Origin: Paenibacillus sp. oral taxon 786 str. D14
GTDB lineage: Bacteria; Bacillota; Bacilli; Paenibacillales; Paenibacillaceae
Direction: 5' to 3'
Length of the DNA stretch: 64,000 bases
Assembly: GCF_000159955.1 (NCBI RefSeq)
Contig: NZ_GG695970.1
Span: 318,856-382,855 of the forward strand
Each line of letters starts with the position of its first letter. The stretch's first letter is position 1. Position numbers and translations under genes: made by a program. Shown piece by piece: positions 8,841 to 18,262 of this stretch. Below the pieces are notes generated by a model. It was given only the letters and a program-made list of their open reading frames with translations. It made no database searches and was not told the DNA's origin.

Positions 8841-8903
8841 GCAGGATGATTTCGCTAAGGGTGCTCACGATTAGAGGGAGTCTTAGCGGGAAATGAAACC
8901 TGC
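8841..8903 (+). promoter_or_regulatory. Structured leader RNA of rpsB
   Basis: Nested inverted repeats: GCAGG (8841-8845) pairs with CCTGC (8899-8903), and CGCTAAG (8853-8859) pairs with CTTAGCG (8882-8888). This makes a long hairpin that ends about 27 nt before the rpsB ribosome site. Autogenous control by S2 is plausible but is inference. Confidence 0.5.
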
Positions 8904-8944
8904 GGAGGAAGCATCAAAAAAACCAAACTAGGAGGTGCGTGAAG

Positions 8945-9643
8945 ATGGCAGTAATCTCCATGAAACAACTGCTTGAAGCAGGTGTTCATTTCGGTCACCA
9001 GACTCGTCGCTGGAATCCGAAAATGGATCGTTATATCTTCACCGAAAGAAACGGTATTTACATCATTGACCTGCAAAAAACGGTCAAGAAAGTGGAAGAA
9101 GCTTATAACTTCGTAAAACGCATTGCTGAAGAGAATGGCACCATTCTGTTCGTGGGCACGAAGAAACAAGCTCAAGATTCTGTAAAAGAAGAAGCTGAGC
9201 GCGCTGGTCAATTCTACATTAACCAACGTTGGCTGGGCGGTACGCTGACGAACTTCCAAACGATCCAAAAACGGATCGAACGTTTGAAACAACTCGAAAC
9301 TTGGGAAGAAGACGGCACGTTCTCCGTATTGCCGAAGAAAGAAGTTATCATTCTTCGCAAAGAGAAAGAACGTCTTGAGAAATTCCTGGGCGGGATCAAG
9401 AACATGAAGAGCTTGCCAAGCGCTCTGTTCGTTATCGATCCTCGCAAAGAACGTATCGCAGTTGCCGAAGCTCGCAAATTGGGTATCCCGATTGTGGGTA
9501 TCGTCGACACGAACTGCGATCCGGACGAAATCGACTACGTCATTCCGGGTAACGACGACGCGATCCGCGCCGTAAAACTGTTGACGGGTAAAATGGCGGA
9601 TGCCGTGATCGAAGCTCATCAAGGCGAACAAACGACGGCTTAA
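8945..9643 (+). CDS. rpsB: 30S ribosomal protein S2
   Basis: 232-aa component of the small subunit. The family-typical start [20 protein letters not shown] and the segment [13 protein letters not shown] are visible. ATG 8945 lies 7 bp after GGAGGTG; an in-frame GTG at 8939 is too close to that site. It is followed by tsf as in most bacteria. Confidence 0.98.
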   Translation: MAVISMKQLLEAGVHFGHQTRRWNPKMDRYIFTERNGIYIIDLQKTVKKVEEAYNFVKRIAEENGTILFVGTKKQAQDSVKEEAERAGQFYINQRWLGGTLTNFQTIQKRIERLKQLETWEEDGTFSVLPKKEVIILRKEKERLEKFLGGIKNMKSLPSALFVIDPRKERIAVAEARKLGIPIVGIVDTNCDPDEIDYVIPGNDDAIRAVKLLTGKMADAVIEAHQGEQTTA

Positions 9644-9679
9644 TGGCTTTGGCCATACGCTAAATCGATAAATTAAATG

Positions 9680-9724
9680 AAAAGGGTGGTTGGTAGGTGT
9701 CAAACCTCTCACTACCCTTTTTTT
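9680..9724 (+). terminator. Terminator or attenuator between rpsB and tsf
   Basis: AAAAGGGTGGT (9680-9690) pairs with ACTACCCTTTT (from 9711), with one G-T pair, followed by a run of T. It may lower tsf expression relative to rpsB. The rest of the gap to tsf holds only a small GGGG-GTAT-CCCC hairpin near 9804-9815. Confidence 0.75.
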
Positions 9725-9842
9725 AAAGGGAAAGGACGGGATAGAATCTTCTGCAGTACGATCTTATTCAATCTGCAGTTGGTTTTATGCCTTCACAGTT
9801 ACAGGGGGTATCCCCTATATATCGATATGGAGGGAATTAAAC

Positions 9843-10493
9843 ATGGCTGTTGATGCAAAATCGGTCAAAGAACTACGTGAAAAAACCGGCGCGGGAATGC
9901 TGGACTGCAAAAAGGCGTTGGAAGAATCCAACGGCGATATGACGAAAGCTGTTGAAATCTTGCGTGAAAAAGGCCTGGCTGCTGCAGCAAATAAAGCTGG
10001 CCGGATCGCGACAGAAGGCGTTGTTGAATCTTATATCCACGCAGGCGGCCGTATCGGCGTTCTGGTTGAGATCAACACGGAAACGGACTTCGTTGCGAAG
10101 AACGAACAGTTCAAAGAATTTGCACGCGACGTTGCGATGCATATCGCTGCGATGAGCCCTCGCTACGTACGCCGTGAAGAAGTTCCGCAAGAGGAAATCG
10201 AGAAAGAGAAGGAAATTCTGAAAGCTCAAGCGCTGAACGAAGGCAAACCGGAAAAAATCGTTGAAAAAATGGTCGAAGGCCGCATCGGCAAATACTACGA
10301 AGAGTTCTGCTTGATGGAACAAGCTTTCGTTAAAGACCCAGACAAAACGATTGAGCAATTGCTGAAAGAAAAAATCAGCACGATCGGTGAAAACATCTCC
10401 ATTCGTCGTTTTGTTCGCTACGAGCTTGGCGAAGGTCTGGAAAAGAAAGTGGACAACTTCGTAGAAGAAGTTATGTCTCAAGTGAACAAATAA
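9843..10493 (+). CDS. tsf: Elongation factor Ts
   Basis: Recycles EF-Tu by exchanging GDP for GTP. 216 aa, clearly shorter than the roughly 290-aa B. subtilis protein, so it belongs to the compact form. The UBA-like N-terminus [19 protein letters not shown] and the [10 protein letters not shown] core are present. The frame stays open to 9690, but ATG 9843 after GGAGGG gives the conserved N-terminus [11 protein letters not shown]. Confidence 0.97.
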   Translation: MAVDAKSVKELREKTGAGMLDCKKALEESNGDMTKAVEILREKGLAAAANKAGRIATEGVVESYIHAGGRIGVLVEINTETDFVAKNEQFKEFARDVAMHIAAMSPRYVRREEVPQEEIEKEKEILKAQALNEGKPEKIVEKMVEGRIGKYYEEFCLMEQAFVKDPDKTIEQLLKEKISTIGENISIRRFVRYELGEGLEKKVDNFVEEVMSQVNK

Positions 10494-10515
10494 GCAAACC
10501 ATCTCACATACATGT

Positions 10516-11314
<799 letters not shown>

Positions 11315-11315
<1 letters not shown>

Positions 11316-11869
11316 TGCCGCAAACGATTAAGAAACATGCCGAAGAACGCATGGAGAAAGCGATTCAGGCGCTGAGAAGAGATCTTTCGACGCTGCGCGC
11401 CGGTAGAGCTACGCCTTCGCTGCTTGATCGCATTCAGGTTGATTATTACGGTTCGCCGACGCCAATCAACCAGTTGGCCAATATCAACACGCCGGATTCC
11501 CGGACGTTGCTGATCCAGCCTTGGGACAAATCGTCGCTATCGGAAATTGAGCGGGCGATTCAAAAATCGGATCTCGGATTAACGCCTGCAAACGATGGTT
11601 CGTCCATTCGCTTGACGATTCCAGCCTTAACGGAAGAACGTCGGATCGAGCTCGTGAAGATGACGAAGAAATTCGGTGAGGAAGCAAAGGTGGCGATCCG
11701 CAACATTCGCCGCGATGCGAACGACGACATCAAGAAGCTGGAGAAAACCGACATTTCCGAGGATGAATCGCGCCGGCATCAGGAAGACATTCAGAAAACA
11801 ACGGATAAATTTATCGCGGAAGTGGATAAGGTCCTCGCTGCGAAAGAAAAAGAGATCATGGAAGTCTAA
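11315..11869 (+). CDS. frr: Ribosome recycling factor
   Basis: Splits post-termination ribosomes together with EF-G. 184-aa three-helix tRNA-mimic protein. The segment [23 protein letters not shown] and the C-terminal helices ([20 protein letters not shown]) are typical. The ATG shares its first base with the pyrH stop codon. Confidence 0.98.
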
Positions 11870-11917
11870 GAGACAAAAAGCGGCCCCTCCTATTACGGTG
11901 GGGTTTTGTCTCTTTTT
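11870..11917 (+). terminator. Rho-independent terminator after frr
   Basis: GAGACAAAA (11870-11878) pairs with TTTTGTCTC (11904-11912), with an inner CCCC/GGGG pairing, then TTTTT. Confidence 0.85.
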
Positions 11918-11940
11918 CATCATCGGCTGGAGGAAAAGGA

Positions 11941-12708
11941 ATGATCAAGTTATTTCAACCTTGGCGGAAAAAGAAAAATCCTGGGGCATTCGTCAGCCTG
12001 TCCCCGGACAATATCCCGAAACATGTTGCGATTATTATGGACGGGAACGGAAGATGGGCGCGCAGGCTTGGTATGCCGCGAATCGTCGGCCATCGATCGG
12101 GGATGAAAGCCGTCAAGCGGGCGACGATCGCTGCCGACGAACTTGGCATTTCCATTTTGACGCTGTATGCTTTCTCAACGGAAAATTGGAAACGGCCGAA
12201 GGATGAAGTGGACTATTTGATGTCGCTTCCGCAGGAGTTTCTGGCGATCGAGCTGGATGAATTGGTTGAAAAGAACGTCCAGGTTCGCATGATGGGACAT
12301 ACGGATGAGCTGCCCGCGCATACGATTGCGGCAATGGAGGAAGCGATTGAGCGGACGAAGCACAATACCGGCTTGATCTTGAATTTTGCTTTGAATTACG
12401 GCAGCCGTCGCGAAATTACGGAAAGCGTCAAGGGTATCGCGAAGGCTGTACAATCCGGGGAGCTGTCGGTGGAGGACATTACGCCGGATACGATTGAATC
12501 CCGGCTGTTATCCGCCGGGTTGCCTGATCCGGATTTGCTGATTCGGACGAGCGGAGAACTGCGATTAAGTAATTTTATGTTATGGCAAACGGCGTATAGT
12601 GAGCTTTGGTTCACGGATATTTTCTGGCCTGATTTCAGCAAGGAGCATTTGGTTCAAGCGGTGGCGGAGTATCAACGCCGCACGCGGCGGTACGGTGGAT
12701 TAACCTAG
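11941..12708 (+). CDS. uppS: Undecaprenyl (isoprenyl) diphosphate synthase
   Basis: Cis-prenyltransferase that makes the C55 lipid carrier for peptidoglycan and teichoic acid. 255 aa. The catalytic aspartate is in AIIMDGNGRWA near residue 33, and the substrate motifs YAFSTENWKRP and RTSGELRLSNFMLWQ are intact. ATG 11941 lies behind GGAGGAAAAGG. cdsA follows, so two lipid-precursor genes are adjacent. Confidence 0.97.
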   Translation: MIKLFQPWRKKKNPGAFVSLSPDNIPKHVAIIMDGNGRWARRLGMPRIVGHRSGMKAVKRATIAADELGISILTLYAFSTENWKRPKDEVDYLMSLPQEFLAIELDELVEKNVQVRMMGHTDELPAHTIAAMEEAIERTKHNTGLILNFALNYGSRREITESVKGIAKAVQSGELSVEDITPDTIESRLLSAGLPDPDLLIRTSGELRLSNFMLWQTAYSELWFTDIFWPDFSKEHLVQAVAEYQRRTRRYGGLT

Positions 12709-12727
12709 CGATGGAAGGTGTAGACTG

Positions 12728-13525
12728 GTGAAACAGCGGTTGATAACGGGGATCATTGCCGGCGGCTTTTTCCTCGGAATGTGCTGGCTTGGCGGAACTC
12801 TCTATCATGTACTCATCATGCTTATGGCGCTCATCGGATATTACGAATTCGTACGCATGACGCGCATCCCAGCGTTCCAGGGCACGGCCATCCTGGGCTA
12901 TTTAGGCGTGGTTTATCTTGCGTTTCCGTGGCGGCTGCTTGAGATCGACAGACCGCTGAGCGATTCGGCGGTATTGTGGCTATTCATGCTGCTCTTCCTG
13001 GCGGTGACCGTGATCAGTAAGAACGAGATCCCAATCGGTCAGGTCGCCTTGCTCTATATAGGTATGGTTTATGTCGGCATCGGATTTGCGGCGATTGCGG
13101 AAACTCGCAATACGACCGATGGTCACGGCTTATTCTGGACGTTTCTGATGCTGGCGTCGATCTGGAGCAGTGATGCGGGCGCTTATTTTGCCGGGCGGCG
13201 GTTCGGGAAGCATAAGCTTTGGCCTGCGATCAGTCCGAACAAAACCGTCGAAGGGGCGCTGGGCGGCGTTTTGCTGGCGGTCATCGTTGCGGTGATCTTT
13301 GCGCTCGCTTCCGGCGGGTTGCTTACGGTCGGACGAGCCGTGCTGATCGGGATATCTGCCGCAGTCGTCGGCCAATTTGGCGACCTGATCCAATCGGCGT
13401 ACAAGCGCGTATATGGCATCAAGGATTCCGGCAAGCTGTTGCCGGGTCATGGCGGGATTTTGGACCGGTGTGACAGTTGGATTACGGTGTTCCCGTTCAT
13501 ACATATCCTAACCCTTCTTCCTTAG
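12728..13525 (+). CDS. cdsA: Phosphatidate cytidylyltransferase
   Basis: Makes CDP-diacylglycerol from phosphatidate and CTP in the membrane. 265 aa with about seven hydrophobic segments. The family signature near the C-terminus is complete (SAYKRVYGIKDSGKLLPGHG followed by GILDR). It starts at GTG 12728, 19 bp after uppS. A repeat-rich gap follows. Confidence 0.96.
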   Translation: MKQRLITGIIAGGFFLGMCWLGGTLYHVLIMLMALIGYYEFVRMTRIPAFQGTAILGYLGVVYLAFPWRLLEIDRPLSDSAVLWLFMLLFLAVTVISKNEIPIGQVALLYIGMVYVGIGFAAIAETRNTTDGHGLFWTFLMLASIWSSDAGAYFAGRRFGKHKLWPAISPNKTVEGALGGVLLAVIVAVIFALASGGLLTVGRAVLIGISAAVVGQFGDLIQSAYKRVYGIKDSGKLLPGHGGILDRCDSWITVFPFIHILTLLP

Positions 13526-13530
13526 TAAGG

Positions 13531-13791
13531 TGGATTTAAAATCGGCTTCCCATCACGAAGTGAACTCAGGGGTGCGGAATCGGCGTCGAATCTTGAATTC
13601 AGCCGGGCCTTCCGTTGCTCACGTACCCCCATGTACGCTGCGCTACTCAGTCCCTAGCTTCATCCAACCTTCTTGGTGCTGAAAACCCGATTTTAAATCT
13701 TTTATTGAACTGGTGGATTTAAAATCGGCTCCCCATCACGAAGTGAACTCAGGGGTGCGGAATCGGCGTCGAATCTTGAATTCAGCCGGGC
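13531..13791 (+). repeat. A-B-A repeat element, copy 1
   Basis: A 78-bp unit at 13531-13608 recurs at 13714-13791 with a single mismatch. The B segment between them runs to about 13699. The A-B part is bounded by a perfect 13-bp inverted repeat, GATTTAAAATCGG (13533-13545) and CCGATTTTAAATC (13687-13699). An inverted relative lies at 22584-22799. Confidence 0.9.
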
Positions 13792-13975
13792 TAACGGACA
13801 CCAGAGGTCTTATTGGTGTAAATAAGAAGGGTTACAGAAGCTAACGGACCTCAGAGACCTTAATTGGGCAAAAGACATCAAGTGAGATGCTTTTGGCTTG
13901 AAATAACATCCCTGGAGTCCGTTACAGCGGGAAATGGTCGGGAAATAGATAAATAACGGCGCTACGGTCCGTTAG
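13791..13975 (+). repeat. TAACGGAC motif cluster
   Basis: CTAACGGAC at 13791 and 13841, each followed by a C/A-rich CAGAG and a CTTA-type block, plus the inverse GTCCGTTA at 13917-13924 and GTCCGTTAG at 13967-13975. The direct and inverted copies could fold into a hairpin just ahead of dxr. Confidence 0.75.
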
Positions 13976-13994
13976 AAGGTAGGTAGGTGCAACA

Positions 13995-15134
13995 ATGAAG
14001 AAAATCGCGTTGATTGGCTCGACCGGTTCCATCGGCACGCAAACGCTGGATGTGATCCGGGCGTATCCCGGGGAGTTTCGGCTGGAAGGATTGGCGGCGG
14101 GCAGCAATCTGGAGTTGTTTGCTAAACAAGTCCATGAGTTTCGGCCCCGTAAAGCCTCAGTTGCCACCAAACAATTGGCTGACCGGATTCGTCCGGAGCT
14201 GCCGGAAGGCGTGGAGCTCTACTATGGCGAGCAAGGGTTGATCGAAGTGGCAGCGGGAACCGATGCCGATACGGTTGTGACGGCCATTGTCGGCAGCGCA
14301 GGGCTGCCCGCGACACTTGCGGCAATCGAGGAAGGCAAGCACATTGCGTTGGCGAACAAGGAAACGCTGGTGACGGCCGGGCACCTGGTCACAGAGCTGG
14401 CACAGCGCAAAGGAGTCGCGCTGCTTCCGGTCGACAGCGAGCACTCAGCCATTTTCCAATGCCTGAACGGTGAAAACAAGCAAGAAGTTCGTCAAATTAC
14501 GTTGACGGCTTCCGGCGGTTCATTCCGGGATCTGACGCGAAATCAGCTTCGGGATGTCACGGTAGAGGACGCCTTAAAGCATCCCAACTGGTCGATGGGC
14601 GCTAAAATTACTATCGACTCGGCCACGATGGTCAACAAAGGATTGGAAGTCATCGAAGCGCACTGGTTGTTTGGGCTTCCCTTTGAGCAAATCGGGGTCT
14701 TACTGCACCCGGAAAGCATCATCCACTCCTTCGTTGAATATCGTGACGGCAGCGTGATCGCCCAGTTAGGGACACCGGACATGCGCGTGCCGATCCAATA
14801 TGCGCTGACCTATCCGCATCGCTGGCCATCGGCGGCGAAACGGTTGTCGTTGGCCGAGATCGGGAAGCTGCATTTTCGGGAGATGGACTTCGAGCGGTTC
14901 CCTTGTTTAAGACTTGCCTATGAGTGTGGTAAAATAGGAGGTACGGCAACCAGCGTTTACAATGCCGCGAATGAAGCGGCAGTCGCCCGCTTTTTGAAAG
15001 GGGAGATTCCTTTCTTGCAGATCGAGGCGATTATTGAAACGGCGTTAGCCAAACATGAGGTACAGTCCCATCCGGATCTGGAAACGATTCGCGAAGCGGA
15101 TCGTTGGGCAAGAGCCCTTGCTGAGACGCTTTAA
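13995..15134 (+). CDS. dxr: 1-deoxy-D-xylulose-5-phosphate reductoisomerase
   Basis: NADPH-dependent second step of the MEP isoprenoid pathway. 379 aa. Nucleotide-binding motif [14 protein letters not shown] at the N-terminus, ANKETLV and [11 protein letters not shown] in the catalytic region, and SIIHSFVEY near the middle. ATG 13995 follows AGGTAGGTG. It shares a neighbourhood with uppS, which uses the pathway product. Confidence 0.97.
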   Translation: MKKIALIGSTGSIGTQTLDVIRAYPGEFRLEGLAAGSNLELFAKQVHEFRPRKASVATKQLADRIRPELPEGVELYYGEQGLIEVAAGTDADTVVTAIVGSAGLPATLAAIEEGKHIALANKETLVTAGHLVTELAQRKGVALLPVDSEHSAIFQCLNGENKQEVRQITLTASGGSFRDLTRNQLRDVTVEDALKHPNWSMGAKITIDSATMVNKGLEVIEAHWLFGLPFEQIGVLLHPESIIHSFVEYRDGSVIAQLGTPDMRVPIQYALTYPHRWPSAAKRLSLAEIGKLHFREMDFERFPCLRLAYECGKIGGTATSVYNAANEAAVARFLKGEIPFLQIEAIIETALAKHEVQSHPDLETIREADRWARALAETL

Positions 15135-15274
15135 TCGCGGTGAGGCTTTCGCACCATTAGAAGAACCTCGTGATCAAAAGCTGTAGGCGGCGGTATTCTC
15201 TTGTGCCTGATCGGAGAATATATTAATCTAAAGTAACGTTGGACGATCCGTGGCCAGAAGGGGGATGCTTACGC

Positions 15275-16549
15275 TTGGAATTGCTGAAAATCATATTTTT
15301 GACGGTGCTCATGTTTTTCGTCATCGTTACGGTGCATGAATGGGGACATTACTTCTTTGCGAAGCGTGCTGGCATTTTGGTACGGGAGTTCGCCATCGGG
15401 TTTGGCCCCAAGCTGCTGTCTTTTAAACGGGGTGAGACCCAGTTTACCTTGCGTTTGCTTCCTTTCGGCGGTTATGCGCGTATGGCGGGGGAAGATCCGG
15501 AGCTGATCCAGATTTCAGACGGACAAACCATCGCCTTGCGTCTGGAGAACGATCAGGTTCGGAAGATTTATCTGGACCGATTGGACAGTCGTAAAAACGT
15601 AATCCGCGGCGAAGTGCAGCACATCGACCTTGAGGACGATCTTGCGGTACGATTGGATGTGGACGGCGAAGCGCTCACCTACCGCGTGCATCCGCAAGCC
15701 ATGCTGGTGGCGAAAGGCAAAGAGACGCAAATTGCGCCGAGAGACCGGCAGTACGGCAGCAAAACCGTAGGGCAGCGGGCTCTATCGATTTTCGCGGGTC
15801 CTTTGATGAACTTTATTTTGGCGTTTGTGCTGTTCGCCCTGCATACCCAAATGGCGGGGATTCCGTTGGATCAACCCAGCCACCTGCAAATCGGCGAGGT
15901 GATGAAAGGCATGCCGGCTGAGGAAGTAGGGCTCAAAACGGGCGATATCATCGAAAAGATCAACGGAACTCCGGTAGGAACCGATGCGAATAAAATGATC
16001 GACATGATCCAGGATTCGAAAAACAAGCCGATGACGTGGACGATTAAACGCGGGGACGAAACTTTGAATGTCACCATTACCCCGAAAGGGGCGGAGAATG
16101 AGGACGGCAAAATCGGAAGCACGATCGTCACCGTTTTCCCGACGCGCAGCGCGTCCATTGGAGAGACGTTCCAAGTCGCCGGGGAGGACATGGTCAACAC
16201 GACGAAGGCGATCTTTCTCGGGTTCAAACAGTTGATCAATCGCTTTAACATGGATGATCTGGGCGGACCGGTGCGCACATTTGAAGTGACCGGCCAAATC
16301 GCGAAGCAAGGGATTGTTCAGTTAACCTATTGGGCGGCGATTTTAAGCCTCTATTTGGGGATCTTTAACCTGCTGCCGATCCCGGCGCTCGACGGAAGTC
16401 GTCTGATCTTCCTAGGGGTCGAAGCCTTGCGCGGCAAACCGATTGATCCCAACCGCGAAGGTATGGTACATTTCATCGGATTTGCGATGTTATTCCTGCT
16501 GATGATTGCGGTCACGTATAACGACATTTTGCGCTTGATTCACGGCTGA
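15275..16549 (+). CDS. rseP: Intramembrane zinc metalloprotease RseP/RasP
   Basis: Site-2 protease that cleaves anti-sigma factors and signal-peptide remnants inside the membrane. 424 aa. Zinc motif HEWGH at residues 21-25 in the first membrane helix, one PDZ domain (about 195-275, LKTGDIIEKINGTPV), and the second metal-site motif NLLPIPALDG. The frame is open from 15239, but AGGGGG at 15259-15264 points to TTG 15275 and gives the usual short N-terminus MELLKIIFL. Confidence 0.95.
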   Translation: MELLKIIFLTVLMFFVIVTVHEWGHYFFAKRAGILVREFAIGFGPKLLSFKRGETQFTLRLLPFGGYARMAGEDPELIQISDGQTIALRLENDQVRKIYLDRLDSRKNVIRGEVQHIDLEDDLAVRLDVDGEALTYRVHPQAMLVAKGKETQIAPRDRQYGSKTVGQRALSIFAGPLMNFILAFVLFALHTQMAGIPLDQPSHLQIGEVMKGMPAEEVGLKTGDIIEKINGTPVGTDANKMIDMIQDSKNKPMTWTIKRGDETLNVTITPKGAENEDGKIGSTIVTVFPTRSASIGETFQVAGEDMVNTTKAIFLGFKQLINRFNMDDLGGPVRTFEVTGQIAKQGIVQLTYWAAILSLYLGIFNLLPIPALDGSRLIFLGVEALRGKPIDPNREGMVHFIGFAMLFLLMIAVTYNDILRLIHG

Positions 16550-16624
16550 TTTAAGACGGATACGCAGCTGACGGCGCAGGTGAATATTAAACTTGTGGTT
16601 TTTAACGGGAGGACAAAGGTTCTT

Positions 16625-18076
16625 ATGGCAAACGAGGAGAAACAATTCGTCACGGAGATTACCCCGCAGGGAGTGGATTTTTCCCGTTGGTATATCGACG
16701 TTATCAAAAAAGCGGATCTGATGGATTACTCACCGGTCCGCGGCTGTATCGTATTTAAGCCGGACGGCTATGAAATCTGGGAGCATATCCAAGCCGAGCT
16801 GGACCGCCGCTTTAAGGAAACGGGACATCGCAACGCTTATTTTCCGCTGTTTATTCCCGAGAGCTTTTTCCAGAAGGAAAAAGAGCACGTTGAAGGCTTT
16901 AACCCAGAACTGCCTTGGGTGACCGAGGCTGCCGGTGAGAAGCTGGAGGAGCGTCTGGCGATCCGTCCGACCTCTGAAACGATGATTGGGCATATGTACG
17001 AAAAATGGATCCAATCCTACCGTGATTTGCCGGTGCTGATCAACCAATGGGCGAACGTGGTCCGTTGGGAGAAACGGACGCTGCCATTCCTCCGCACGAG
17101 CGAATTCCTGTGGCAGGAAGGCCATACTGCGCACGAGAACGAGCAGGAAGCCCGCGAAGAAACGATGCGCATGCTGGAAATTTACCGCGATTTCGTGGAA
17201 AATTATTTGGCGATTCCGGTTATCGTTGGGCAAAAAACGCCGTCCGAGAAGTTCGCCGGGGCGGTCGATACCTATTCGATCGAAGCGATGATGAAGGACG
17301 GCCGCGCTGTACAAGCAGGGACTTCGCACTATCTGGGCACTAATTTTGCGAAGGCGTTTGATATTCAATATCTCAACCGCGAGAACGTACGCGAATATGT
17401 TCATACGACGTCTTGGGGCGTCAGCACCCGGTTAATCGGCTCGCTTATCATGGTGCACGGCGATGACCGCGGGTTGGCGTTACCGCCGAAGGTCGCGCCG
17501 AAGCAGGTTATGATTATTCCAATCGGCCCGCCAAAAACTTGGGAAGCCGTCGTAGGCAGAGCGGACGAGCTGTTCGCCGAGCTGAAGAAAGCGGGCATTC
17601 GCGTTGGCATTGATGACCGCGCCGACTTCCGCCCAGGCTGGAAGTTTAACGAATACGAAATGCGCGGTGTACCGGTTCGTCTGGAAATTGGGCCTCGCGA
17701 TATGGAGAACGGCGTTTGCGTCCTTGTCTCCCGCATCAGCGGCGAGAAGAAGGTAGTTCAACAGGACCGATTGGTCGAAGAGGTTCAGGCAATGCTGGAG
17801 CAGGTTCATCAGGAAATGTACGAGCGGGCCAAAGCGTTCCGCGAAGAGCATTTCTACAGTGTCGATACGCTGGATGAAATGAAAGCGAGCATCGAAGAGA
17901 AACGCGGCTTCACCCTGGCTGGATGGTGCGGTTCGGAGGCTTGCGAACGCACGGTGAAGGAAGAAACGGGGGCAACCAGCCGCAATATCCCATTTAATCC
18001 TCAAACGACGAAGGATACCTGCCTCGTTTGCGGGGATCCAGCGAAACATACCGTTGTTTTTGCCAGAGCCTATTAA
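16625..18076 (+). CDS. proS: Prolyl-tRNA synthetase, archaeal/eukaryotic type
   Basis: Charges tRNA-Pro. 483 aa class II synthetase with motif 2 RTSEFLWQEGHTAH and motif 3 GDDRGLALPPKVAP. It lacks the long editing insertion of the usual bacterial form and has instead a C-terminal extension with cysteine pairs (GWCGSEAC, CLVCG) that ends in a Tyr, features of the archaeal/eukaryotic-like class. It sits between rseP and polC, where B. subtilis has its bacterial-type proS. ATG 16625 gives MANEEKQFVTEITPQ; the frame is open to 16580. Confidence 0.92.
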   Translation: MANEEKQFVTEITPQGVDFSRWYIDVIKKADLMDYSPVRGCIVFKPDGYEIWEHIQAELDRRFKETGHRNAYFPLFIPESFFQKEKEHVEGFNPELPWVTEAAGEKLEERLAIRPTSETMIGHMYEKWIQSYRDLPVLINQWANVVRWEKRTLPFLRTSEFLWQEGHTAHENEQEAREETMRMLEIYRDFVENYLAIPVIVGQKTPSEKFAGAVDTYSIEAMMKDGRAVQAGTSHYLGTNFAKAFDIQYLNRENVREYVHTTSWGVSTRLIGSLIMVHGDDRGLALPPKVAPKQVMIIPIGPPKTWEAVVGRADELFAELKKAGIRVGIDDRADFRPGWKFNEYEMRGVPVRLEIGPRDMENGVCVLVSRISGEKKVVQQDRLVEEVQAMLEQVHQEMYERAKAFREEHFYSVDTLDEMKASIEEKRGFTLAGWCGSEACERTVKEETGATSRNIPFNPQTTKDTCLVCGDPAKHTVVFARAY

Positions 18077-18175
18077 GAATAACTTTCGCGTTACCGTCCC
18101 GCTAGAGTTTGGGGAAGCTGGGGACGCGGGCGAATGGCACAACCACAAGAGGGCTTTCGGCAGTAAGGCGCCTGC

Positions 18176-18219
18176 AGGCTTATCACGCCGCCGGCATCAC
18201 CGCCGGAAGCCTTTTTTTT
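18176..18219 (+). terminator. Rho-independent terminator after proS
   Basis: AGGCTT (18176-18181) pairs with AAGCCT (18207-18212), with an inner CCGGC/GCCGG stem, then eight T. It ends about 44 bp before polC. Confidence 0.75.
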
Positions 18220-18262
18220 GAATCATGGGAAGAAGTCAGCAAGCAAGGTGAGGGGAGAGGAC

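Larger units (their letters stand above)
13526..13994 (+). other. 469-bp gene-free gap with two repeat families
   Basis: No plausible coding sequence. The gap holds an A-B-A interspersed repeat (13531-13791) and then four TAACGGAC-type motifs in direct and inverted order (13791-13975). The dxr start follows at once. No clear sigma-A promoter was seen, so dxr may be read from cdsA. Confidence 0.8.

Noticed and set aside
8855..9712. Long minus-strand open frame (285 codons) across rpsB
   Set aside because: Mirror of the strongly coding rpsB frame; Phe/Arg/His-rich translation with no family pattern and no ribosome site.
13526..13994. Insertion sequence
   Set aside because: Inverted repeats are present, but there is no transposase frame and the element is under 300 bp; kept as a repeat or MITE-like candidate only.
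18077..18219. T-box riboswitch near proS
   Set aside because: The hairpin follows proS rather than preceding it, and the conserved AGGGTGGNACCGCG-type T-box sequence is not present.
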